NCBI GenBank assembly: GCA_030435675.1
Contig: CM059622.1
Coordinates: 17,647,001 to 17,711,000 of the forward strand
DNA length: 64,000 bases
Direction: 5' to 3'
From: Steinernema hermaphroditum
Taxonomy: Eukaryota; Nematoda; Chromadorea; Rhabditida; Steinernematidae
The notes under the pieces were generated by a model. That model searched no databases. It was not told where the DNA came from and was given only the letters and a program-made list of their open reading frames with translations. The position numbers were made by a program, and so were the translations under genes. Position 1 is the stretch's first letter; every line of letters starts with the position of its first letter. This document shows, piece after piece, positions 9,893-22,100 of the stretch.

Positions 9893-10072
9893 GGGGGGGG
9901 TGGGGGTAAAAAAATATTTTATTTTTTTTTTTTTTAAAATTTTTTTTTTTATTTTTTTAAATTAAAAAAAAATTTTTTTTTTTTCTGAAAAAAGGTTTCT
10001 TGTTTTTTTTGGGGTTTAATAAAAAATTTTTTTTTTTTTTAATGGGTGGGGGTGGATGGCCCTTTTTTTTTT
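9893..10072. repeat. Low-complexity G, A and T homopolymer tract
   Basis: About 180 bases begin with a run of eight G, then five G, and continue as blocks of nearly pure T and A. A G-rich patch GGGTGGGGGTGG lies near 10044 and a further T run ends the tract. No codon structure or repeated unit is visible. It lies just before the start of satellite B. It may be real low-complexity DNA, but it also looks like a poorly resolved consensus or a contig join. Confidence 0.75.
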
Positions 10073-10156
10073 GTGGATTCATGTGCCTGAATTATCACGA
10101 GGACCTGAGAATCCTATGCCCTATTTATGGTCGATTTTGAGCTCATCCAGGGTAGA
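10073..10156. other. Short unique sequence before satellite B
   Basis: This stretch of 84 bases matches neither satellite and has no recognisable feature. From about 10157 to 10180 the sequence begins to resemble a degraded satellite B monomer (TTTTGCA, then ACAGGAAATCC), so the boundary is gradual. Confidence 0.5.
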
Positions 10157-13100
10157 AATTTTGCATAGCTAATGTTACAGGAAATCCAACAAGAGTAGGC
10201 GCGTTCGATCAGGCTCGTGCAGTTCTACAAGATCCAATCATAAAAATTCTATGGTACTTTGGAGCAGGAGGGTCAGATGCAGAACTCTTTGTATGAACAA
10301 GGCCCTATCTGTCTCGAATTGAAAGTTTTGCAGGAAACTAAGATAGTCCACAGGAATCCCAACGGGAATAGGCGCGTTCGATCAGGCTCGTGCAGTTCTA
10401 CAAGATCCAATCATAAAAATGCTATGGTACTTTGGAGCAGGAGGGTCAGATGCAGAGCTTTTGGTATGAGCAAGGCTCCTATCTGTCTCGAATTGAAAGT
10501 TTTGCAGGAAACTAAGATAGTCCACAGGAATCCCAACGGGAATAGGCGCGTTCGATCAGGCTCGTGCAGTTCTACAAGATCCAATCATAAAAATTCTATG
10601 GTACTTTGGAGCAGGAGGGTCAGATGCAGAGCTTTTTGTATGAGCAAGGGTCCTATCTGTCTCGAATTGAAAGTTTTGCAGGAAACTAAGATAGTCCACA
10701 GGAATCCCAACGGGAATAGGCGCGTTCGATCAGGCTCGTGCAGTTCTACAAGATCCAATCATAAAAATTCTATGGTACTTTGGAGCAGGAGGGTCAGATG
10801 CAGAACTCTTTGTATGAACAAGGCCCTATCTGTCTCGAATTGAAAGTTTTGCAGGAAACTAAGATAGTCCACAGGAATCCCAACGGGAATAGGCGCGTTC
10901 GATCAGGCTCGTGCAGTTCTACAAGATCCAATCATAAAAATGCTATGGTACTTTGGAGCAGGAGGGTCAGATGCAGAGCTTTTGGTATGAGCAAGGGTCC
11001 TGCTGTCTCGAATTGAAAGTTTTGCAGGAAACTAAGATAGTCCACAGGAATCCCAACGGGAATAGGCGCGTTCGATCAGGCTCGTGCAGTTCTACAAGAT
11101 CCAATCATAAAAATTCTATGGTACTTTGGAGCAGGAGGGTCAGATGCAGAACTCTTTGTATGAACAAGGCCCTATCTGTCTCGAATTGAAAGTTTTGCAG
11201 GAAACTAAGATAGTCCACAGGAATCCCAACGGGAATAGGCGCGTTCGATCAGGCTCGTGCAGTTCTACAAGATCCAATCATAAAAATGCTATGGTACTTT
11301 GGAGCAGGAGGGTCAGATGCAGAGCTTTTGGTATGAGCAAGGGTCCTGCTGTCTCGAATTGAAAGTTTTGCAGGAAACTAAGATAGTCCACAGGAATCCC
11401 AACGGGAATAGGCGCGTTCGATCAGGCTCGTGCAGTTCTACAAGATCCAATCATAAAAATTCTATGGTACTTTGGAGCAGGAGGGTCAGATGCAGAGCTT
11501 TTGGTATGAGCAAGGGTCCTGCTGTCTCGAATTGAAAGTTTTGCAGGAAACTAAGATAGTCCACAGTAATCCCAACGGGAATAGGCGCGTTCGATCAGGC
11601 TCGTGCAGTTCTACAAGATCCAATCATAAAAATTCTATGGTACTTTGGAGCAGGAGGGGTCAGATGCAGAACTCTTTGTATGAACAAGGCCCTATCTGTC
11701 TCGAATTGAAAGTTTTGCAGGAAACTAAGATAGTCCACAGGAAATCCAACAAGAGTAGGCGCGTTCGATCAGGCTCGTGCAGTTCTACAAGATCCAATCA
11801 TAAAAATTCTATGGTACTTTGGAGCAGGAGGGTCAGATGCAGAACTCTTTATATGAACAAGGCCCTATCTATCTCGAATTGAAAGTTTTGCAGGAAACTA
11901 AGATAGTCCACAGGAATCCCAACGGGAATAGGCGCGTTCGATCAGGCTCGTGCAGTTCTACAAGATCCAATCATAAAAATTCTATGGTACTTTGGAGCAG
12001 GAGGGTCAGATGCAGAACTCTTTATATGAACAAGGCCCTATCTGTCTCGAATTGAAAGTTTTGCAGGAAACTAAGATAGTCCACAGGAATCCCAACGGGA
12101 ATAGGCGCGTTCGATCAGGCTCGTGCAGTTCTACAAGATCCAATCATAAAAATTCTATGGTACTTTGGAGCAGGAGGGTCAGATGCAGAACTCTTTGTAT
12201 GAACAAGGCCCTATCTGTCTCGAATTGAAAGTTTTGCAGGAAACTAAGATAGTCCACAGGAATCCCAACGGGAATAGGCGCGTTCGATCAGGCTCGTGCA
12301 GTTCTACAAGATCCAATCATAAAAATTCTATGGTACTTTGGAGCAGGAGGGTCAGATGCAGAACTCTTTATATGAACAAGGCCCTATCTATCTCGAATTG
12401 AAAGTTTTGCAGGAAACTAAGATAGTCCACAGGAATCCCAACGGGAATAGGCGCGTTCGATCAGGCTCGTGCAGTTCTACAAGATCCAATCATAAAAATT
12501 CTATGGTACTTTGGAGCAGGAGGGTCAGATGCAGAACTCTTTGTATGAACAAGGCCCTATCTGTCTCGAATTGAAAGTTTTGCAGGAAACTAAGATAGTC
12601 CACAGGAATCCCAACGGGAATAGGCGCGTTCGATCAGGCTCGTGCAGTTCTACAAGATCCAATCATAAAAATTCTATGGTACTTTGGAGCAGGAGGGTCA
12701 GATGCAGAACTCTTTGTATGAACAAGGCCCTATCTGTCTCGAATTGAAAGTTTTGCAGGAAACTAAGATAGTCCACAGGAAATCCAACAAGAGTAGGCGC
12801 GTTCGATCAGGCTCGTGCAGTTCTACAAGATCCAATCATAAAAATTCTATGGTACTTTGGAGCAGGAGGGTCAGATGCAGAACTCTTTATATGAACAAGG
12901 CCCTATCTGTCTCGAATTGAAAGTTTTGCAGGAAACTAAGATAGTCCACAGGAATCCCAACGGGAATAGGCGCGTTCGATCAGGCTCGTGCAGTTCTACA
13001 AGATCCAATCATAAAAATGCTATGGTACTTTGGAGCAGGAGGGTCAGATGCAGAGCTTTTGGTATGAGCAAGGGTCCTGCTGTCTCGAATTGAAAGTTTT

Positions 13101-16100
13101 GCAGGAAACTAAGATAGTCCACAGGAATCCCAACGGGAATAGGCGCGTTCGATCAGGCTCGTGCAGTTCTACAAGATCCAATCATAAAAATTCTATGGTA
13201 CTTTGGAGCAGGAGGGTCAGATGCAGAACTCTTTGTATGAACAAGGCCCTATCTGTCTCGAATTGAAAGTTTTGCAGGAAACTAAGATAGTCCACAGGAA
13301 TCCCAACGGGAATAGGCGCGTTCGATCAGGCTCGTGCAGTTCTACAAGATCCAATCATAAAAATTCTATGGTACTTTGGAGCAGGAGGGTCAGATGCAGA
13401 ACTCTTTGTATGAACAAGGCCCTATCTGTCTCGAATTGAAAGTTTTGCAGGAAACTAAGATAGTCCACAGGAATCCCAACGGGAATAGGCGCGTTCGATC
13501 AGGCTCGTGCAGTTCTACAAGATCCAATCATAAAAATTCTATGGTACTTTGGAGCAGGAGGGGTCAGATGCAGAACTCTTTGTATGAACAAGGCCCTATC
13601 TGTCTCGAATTGAAAGTTTTGCAGGAAACTAAGATAGTCCACAGGAATCCCAACGGGAATAGGCGCGTTCGATCAGGCTCGTGCAGTTCTACAAGATCCA
13701 ATCATAAAAATTCTATGGTACTTTGGAGCAGGAGGGTCAGATGCAGAACTCTTTTTATGAACAAGGCCCTATCTGTCTCGAATTGAAAGTTTTGCAGGAA
13801 ACTAAGATAGTCCACAGGAATCCCAACGGGAATAGGCGCGTTCGATCAGGCTCGTGCAGTTCTACAAGATCCAATCATAAAAATGCTATGGTACTTTGGA
13901 GCAGGAGGGTCAGATGCAGAGCTTTTGGTATGAGCAAGGGTCCTGCTGTCTCGAATTGAAAGTTTTGCAGGAAACTAAGATAGTCCACAGTAATCCCAAC
14001 GGGAATAGGCGCGTTCGATCAGGCTCGTGCAGTTCTACAAGATCCAATCATAAAAATTGGAGCGGAGGGGTCAGATGCATAACTCTTTGTATGAACAAGG
14101 CCCTAACTGTCTCGAATTGAAAGTTTTGCAGGAAACTAAGATAGTCCACAGGAAATCCAACAAGAGTAGGCGCGTTCGATCAGGCTCGTGCAGTTCTACA
14201 AGATCCAATCATAAAAATTCTATGGTACTTTGGAGCAGGAGGGTCAGATGCAGAACTCTTTATATGAACAAGGCCCTATCTATCTCGAATTGAAAGTTTT
14301 GCAGGAAACTAAGATAGTCCACAGGAATCCCAACGGGAATAGGCGCGTTCGATCAGGCTCGTGCAGTTCTACAAGATCCAATCATAAAAATTCTATGGTA
14401 CTTTGGAGCAGGAGGGTCAGATGCAGAACTCTTTGTATGAACAAGGCCCTATCTGTCTCGAATTGAAAGTTTTGCAGGAAACTAAGATAGTCCACAGGAA
14501 TCCCAACGGGAATAGGCGCGTTCGATCAGGTTCGTGCAGTTCTACAAGATCCAATCATAAAAATTCTATGGTACTTTGGAGCAGGAGGGTCAGATGCAGA
14601 ACTCTTTATATGAACAAGGCCCTATCTATCTCGAATTGAAAGTTTTGCAGGAAACTAAGATAGTCCACAGGAATCCCAACGGGAATAGGCGCGTTCGATC
14701 AGGCTCGTGCAGTTCTACAAGATCCAATCATAAAAATTCTATGGTACTTTGGAGCAGGAGGGTCAGATGCAGAACTCTTTGTATGAACAAGGCCCTATCT
14801 GTCTCGAATTGAAAGTTTTGCAGGAAACTAAGATAGTCCACAGGAATCCCAACGGGAATAGGCGCGTTCGATCAGGCTCGTGCAGTTCTACAAGATCCAA
14901 TCATAAAAATTCTATGGTACTTTGGAGCAGGAGGGGTCAGATGCAGAACTCTTTGTATGAACAAGGCCCTATCTGTCTCGAATTGAAAGTTTTGCAGGAA
15001 ACTAAGATAGTCCACAGGAAATCCAACAAGAGTAGGCGCGTTCGATCAGGCTCGTGCAGTTCTACAAGATCCAATCATAAAAATTCTATGGTACTTTGGA
15101 GCAGGAGGGTCAGATGCAGAACTCTTTATATGAACAAGGCCCTATCTGTCTCGAATTGAAAGTTTTGCAGGAAACTAAGATAGTCCACAGGAATCCCAAC
15201 GGGAATAGGCGCGTTCGATCAGGCTCGTGCAGTTCTACAAGATCCAATCATAAAAATGCTATGGTACTTTGGAGCAGGAGGGTCAGATGCAGAGCTTTTG
15301 GTATGAGCAAGGGTCCTGCTGTCTCGAATTGAAAGTTTTGCAGGAAACTAAGATAGTCCACAGTAATCCCAACGGGAATAGGCGCGTTCGATCAGGCTCG
15401 TGCAGTTCTACAAGATCCAATCATAAAAATTCTATGGTACTTTGGAGCAGGAGGGTCAGATGCAGAACTCTTTGTATGAACAAGGCCCTATCTGTCTCGA
15501 ATTGAAAGTTTTGCAGGAAACTAAGATAGTCCACAGGAATCCCAACGGGAATAGGCGCGTTCGATCAGGCTCGTGCAGTTCTACAAGATCCAATCATAAA
15601 AATTCTATAGTACTTTGGAGCAGGAGGGTCAGATGCAGAACTCTTTGTATGAACAAGGCCCTATCTGTCTCGAATTGAAAGTTTTGCAGGAAACTAAGAT
15701 AGTCCACAGGAAATCCAACAAGAGTAGGCGCGTTCGATCAGGCTCGTGCAGTTCTACAAGATCCAATCATAAAAATTCTATGGTACTTTGGAGCAGGAGG
15801 GTCAGATGCAGAACTCTTTATATGAACAAGGCCCTATCTATCTCGAATTGAAAGTTTTGCAGGAAACTAAGATAGTCCACAGGAATCCCAACGGGAATAG
15901 GCGCGTTCGATCAGGCTCGTGCAGTTCTACAAGATCCAATCATAAAAATTCTATGGTACTTTGGAGCAGGAGGGTCAGATGCAGAACTCTTTGTATGAAC
16001 AAGGCCCTATCTGTCTCGAATTGAAAGTTTTGCAGGAAACTAAGATAGTCCACAGGAATCCCAACGGGAATAGGCGCGTTCGATCAGGTTCGTGCAGTTC

Positions 16101-19100
16101 TACAAGATCCAATCATAAAAATTCTATGGTACTTTGGAGCAGGAGGGTCAGATGCAGAACTCTTTATATGAACAAGGCCCTATCTATCTCGAATTGAAAG
16201 TTTTGCAGGAAACTAAGATAGTCCACAGGAATCCCAACGGGAATAGGCGCGTTCGATCAGGCTCGTGCAGTTCTACAAGATCCAATCATAAAAATTCTAT
16301 GGTACTTTGGAGCAGGAGGGTCAGATGCAGAACTCTTTGTATGAACAAGGCCCTATCTGTCTCGAATTGAAAGTTTTGCAGGAAACTAAGATAGTCCACA
16401 GGAATCCCAACGGGAATAGGCGCGTTCGATCAGGCTCGTGCAGTTCTACAAGATCCAATCATAAAAATTGGAGCGGAGGGGGGTCAGATGCATAACTCTT
16501 TGTATGAACAAGGCCCTAACTGTCTCGAATTGAAAGTTTTGCAGGAAACTAAGATAGTCCACAGGAAATCCAACAAGAGTAGGCGCGTTCGATCAGGCTC
16601 GTGCAGTTCTACAAGATCCAATCATAAAAATTCTATGGTACTTTGGAGCAGGAGGGTCAGATGCAGAACTCTTTATATGAACAAGGCCCTATCTATCTCG
16701 AATTGAAAGTTTTGCAGGAAACTAAGATAGTCCACAGGAATCCCAACGGGAATAGGCGCGTTCGATCAGGCTCGTGCAGTTCTACAAGATCCAATCATAA
16801 AAATTCTATGGTACTTTGGAGCAGGAGGGTCAGATGCAGAACTCTTTGTTATGAACAAGGCCCTATCTGTCTCGAATTGAAAGTTTTGCAGGAAACTAAG
16901 ATAGTCCACAGGAATCCCAACGGGAATAGGCGCGTTCGATCAGGCTCGTGCAGTTCTACAAGATCCAATCATAAAAATGCTATGGTACTTTGGAGCAGGA
17001 GGGTCAGATGCAGAGCTTTTGGTATGAGCAAGGGTCCTGCTGTCTCGAATTGAAAGTTTTGCAGGAAACTAAGATAGTCCACAGTAATCCCAACGGGAAT
17101 AGGCGCGTTCGATCAGGCTCGTGCAGTTCTACAAGATCCAATCATAAAAATTCTATGGTACTTTGGAGCAGGAGGGTCAGATGCAGAACTCTTTGTATGA
17201 ACAAGGCCCTATCTGTCTCGAATTGAAAGTTTTGCAGGAAACTAAGATAGTCCACAGGAATCCCAACGGGAATAGGCGCGTTCGATCAGGCTCGTGCAGT
17301 TCTACAAGATCCAATCATAAAAATTCTATGGTACTTTGGAGCAGGAGGGTCAGATGCAGAACTCTTTGTATGAACAAGGCCCTATCTGTCTCGAATTGAA
17401 AGTTTTGCAGGAAACTAAGATAGTCCACAGGAATCCCAACGGGAATAGGCGCGTTCGATCAGGCTCGTGCAGTTCTACAAGATCCAATCATAAAAATGCT
17501 ATGGTACTTTGGAGCAGGAGGGTCAGATGCAGAGCTTTTGGTATGAGCAAGGGTCCTGCTGTCTCGAATTGAAAGTTTTGCAGGAAACTAAGATAGTCCA
17601 CAGGAATCCCAACGGGAATAGGCGCGTTCGATCAGGCTCGTGCAGTTCTACAAGATCCAATCATAAAAATTCTATGGTACTTTGGAGCAGGAGGGTCAGA
17701 TGCAGAACTCTTTGTATGAACAAGGCCCTATCTGTCTCGAATTGAAAGTTTTGCAGGAAACTAAGATAGTCCACAGGAATCCCAACGGGAATAGGCGCGT
17801 TCGATCAGGCTCGTGCAGTTCTACAAGATCCAATCATAAAAATTCTATGGTACTTTGGAGCAGGAGGGTCAGATGCAGAACTCTTTGTATGAACAAGGCC
17901 CTATCTGTCTCGAATTGAAAGTTTTGCAGGAAACTAAGATAGTCCACAGGAATCCCAACGGGAATAGGCGCGTTCGATCAGGCTCGTGCAGTTCTACAAG
18001 ATCCAATCATAAAAATTCTATGGTACTTTGGAGCAGGAGGGTCAGATGCAGAACTCTTTGTATGAACAAGGCCCTATCTGTCTCGAATTGAAAGTTTTGC
18101 AGGAAACTAAGATAGTCCACAGGAATCCCAACGGGAATAGGCGCGTTCGATCAGGCTCGTGCAGTTCTACAAGATCCAATCATAAAAATTCTATGGTACT
18201 TTGGAGCAGGAGGGTCAGATGCAGAACTCTTTGTATGAACAAGGCCCTATCTGTCTCGAATTGAAAGTTTTGCAGGAAACTAAGATAGTCCACAGGAATC
18301 CCAACGGGAATAGGCGCGTTCGATCAGGCTCGTGCAGTTCTACAAGATCCAATCATAAAAATTCTATGGTACTTTGGAGCAGGAGGGTCAGATGCAGAAC
18401 TCTTTATATGAACAAGGCCCTATCTATCTCGAATTGAAAGTTTTGCAGGAAACTAAGATAGTCCACAGGAATCCCAACGGGAATAGGCGCGTTCGATCAG
18501 GCTCGTGCAGTTCTACAAGATCCAATCATAAAAATTCTATGGTACTTTGGAGCAGGAGGGTCAGATGCAGAACTCTTTGTATGAACAAGGCCCTATCTGT
18601 CTCGAATTGAAAGTTTTGCAGGAAACTAAGATAGTCCACAGGAATCCCAACGGGAATAGGCGCGTTCGATCAGGCTCGTGCAGTTCTACAAGATCCAATC
18701 ATAAAAATTCTATGGTACTTTGGAGCAGGAGGGGTCAGATGCAGAACTCTTTGTATGAACAAGGCCCTATCTGTCTCGAATTGAAAGTTTTGCAGGAAAC
18801 TAAGATAGTCCACAGGAAATCCCAACGGGAATAGGCGCGTTCGATCAGGCTCGTGCAGTTCTACAAGATCCAATCATAAAAATTCTATGGTACTTTGGAG
18901 CAGGAGGGTCAGATGCAGAACTCTTTATATGAACAAGGCCCTATCTATCTCGAATTGAAAGTTTTGCAGGAAACTAAGATAGTCCACAGGAATCCCAACG
19001 GGAATAGGCGCGTTCGATCAGGCTCGTGCAGTTCTACAAGATCCAATCATAAAAATTCTATGGTACTTTGGAGCAGGAGGGTCAGATGCAGAACTCTTTG

Positions 19101-22100
19101 TATGAACAAGGCCCTATCTGTCTCGAATTGAAAGTTTTGCAGGAAACTAAGATAGTCCACAGGAATCCCAACGGGAATAGGCGCGTTCGATCAGGCTCGT
19201 GCAGTTCTACAAGATCCAATCATAAAAATTCTATGGTACTTTGGAGCAGGAGGGTCAGATGCAGAACTCTTTGTATGAACAAGGCCCTATCTGTCTCGAA
19301 TTGAAAGTTTTGCAGGAAACTAAGATAGTCCACAGGAAACCCAACGGGAATAGGCGCGTTCGATCAGGCTCGTGCAGTTCTACAAGATCCAATCATAAAA
19401 ATTCTATGGTACTTTGGAGCAGGAGGGTCAGATGCAGAACTCTTTGTATGAACAAGGCCCTATCTGTCTCGAATTGAAAGTTTTGCAGGAAACTAAGATA
19501 GTCCACAGGAATCCCAACGGGAATAGGCGCGTTCGATCAGGCTCGTGCAGTTCTACAAGATCCAATCATAAAAATTCTATGGTACTTTGGAGCAGGAGGG
19601 TCAGATGCAGAACTCTTTGGTATGAACAAGGCCCTATCTGTCTCGAATTGAAAGTTTTGCAGGAAACTAAGATAGTCCACAGGAATCCCAACGGGAATAG
19701 GCGCGTTCGATCAGGCTCGTGCAGTTCTACAAGATCCAATCATAAAAATTCTATGGTACTTTGGAGCAGGAGGGTCAGATGCAGAACTCTTTGTATGAAC
19801 AAGGCCCTATCTGTCTCGAATTGAAAGTTTTGCAGGAAACTAAGATAGTCCACAGGAATCCCAACGGGAATAGGCGCGTTCGATCAGGCTCGTGCAGTTC
19901 TACAAGATCCAATCATAAAAATTCTATGGTACTTTGGAGCAGGAGGGTCAGATGCAGAACTCTTTGTATGAACAAGGCCCTATCTGTCTCGAATTGAAAG
20001 TTTTGCAGGAAACTAAGATAGTCCACAGGAATCCCAACGGGAATAGGCGCGTTCGATCAGGCTCGTGCAGTTCTACAAGATCCAATCATAAAAATTCTAT
20101 GGTACTTTGGAGCAGGAGGGTCAGATGCAGAACTCTTTGTATGAACAAGGCCCTATCTGTCTCGAATTGAAAGTTTTGCAGGAAACTAAGATAGTCCACA
20201 GGAATCCCAACGGGAATAGGCGCGTTCGATCAGGCTCGTGCAGTTCTACAAGATCCAATCATAAAAATTCTATGGTACTTTGGAGCAGGAGGGTCAGATG
20301 CAGAACTCTTTGTATGAACAAGGCCCTATCTGTCTCGAATTGAAAGTTTTGCAGGAAACTAAGATAGTCCACAGGAATCCCAACGGGAATAGGCGCGTTC
20401 GATCAGGCTCGTGCAGTTCTACAAGATCCAATCATAAAAATGCTATGGTACTTTGGAGCAGGAGGGTCAGATGCAGAGCTTTTGGTATGAGCAAGGGTCC
20501 TGCTGTCTCGAATTGAAAGTTTTGCAGGAAACTAAGATAGTCCACAGTAATCCCAACGGGAATAGGCGCGTTCGATCAGGCTCGTGCAGTTCTACAAGAT
20601 CCAATCATAAAAATTGGAGCGGAGGGGGGTCAGATGCATAACTCTTTGTATGAACAAGGCCCTAACTGTCTCGAATTGAAAGTTTTGCAGGAAACTAAGA
20701 TAGTCCACAGGAAATCCAACAAGAGTAGGCGCGTTCGATCAGGCTCGTGCAGTTCTACAAGATCCAATCATAAAAATTCTATGGTACTTTGGAGCAGGAG
20801 GGTCAGATGCAGAACTCTTTATATGAACAAGGCCCTATCTATCTCGAATTGAAAGTTTTGCAGGAAACTAAGATAGTCCACAGGAATCCCAACGGGAATA
20901 GGCGCGTTCGATCAGGCTCGTGCAGTTCTACAAGATCCAATCATAAAAATTCTATGGTACTTTGGAGCAGGAGGGTCAGATGCAGAACTCTTTGTATGAA
21001 CAAGGCCCTATCTGTCTCGAATTGAAAGTTTTGCAGGAAACTAAGATAGTCCACAGGAATCCCAACGGGAATAGGCGCGTTCGATCAGGTTCGTGCAGTT
21101 CTACAAGATCCAATCATAAAAATTCTATGGTACTTTGGAGCAGGAGGGTCAGATGCAGAACTCTTTATATGAACAAGGCCCTATCTATCTCGAATTGAAA
21201 GTTTTGCAGGAAACTAAGATAGTCCACAGGAATCCCAACGGGAATAGGCGCGTTCGATCAGGCTCGTGCAGTTCTACAAGATCCAATCATAAAAATTCTA
21301 TGGTACTTTGGAGCAGGAGGGTCAGATGCAGAACTCTTTGTATGAACAAGGCCCTATCTGTCTCGAATTGAAAGTTTTGCAGGAAACTAAGATAGTCCAC
21401 AGGAATCCCAACGGGAATAGGCGCGTTCGATCAGGCTCGTGCAGTTCTACAAGATCCAATCATAAAAATTTATGGTACTTTGGAGCGGAGGGGTCAGATG
21501 CATAACTCTTTGTATGAACAAGGCCCTAACTGTCTCGAATTGAAAGTTTTGCAGGAAACTAAGATAGTCCACAGGAAATCCAACAAGAGTAGGCGCGTTC
21601 GATCAGGCTCGTGCAGTTCTACAAGATCCAATCATAAAAATTCTATGGTACTTTGGAGCAGGAGGGTCAGATGCAGAACTCTTTATATGAACAAGGCCCT
21701 ATCTATCTCGAATTGAAAGTTTTGCAGGAAACTAAGATAGTCCACAGGAATCCCAACGGGAATAGGCGCGTTCGATCAGGCTCGTGCAGTTCTACAAGAT
21801 CCAATCATAAAAATTCTATGGTACTTTGGAGCAGGAGGGTCAGATGCAGAACTCTTTGGTATGAACAAGGCCCTATCTGTCTCGAATTGAAAGTTTTGCA
21901 GGAAACTAAGATAGTCCACAGGAATCCCAACGGGAATAGGCGCGTTCGATCAGGCTCGTGCAGTTCTACAAGATCCAATCATAAAAATTCTATGGTACTT
22001 TGGAGCAGGAGGGTCAGATGCAGAACTCTTTGTATGAACAAGGCCCTATCTGTCTCGAATTGAAAGTTTTGCAGGAAACTAAGATAGTCCACAGGAATCC

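Noticed and set aside
10005..10025. Nematode spliced-leader-like GGTTTAAT start
   Set aside because: The match ends after GGTTTAAT and lies inside the homopolymer tract; nothing of the remaining leader or its RNA gene is present.
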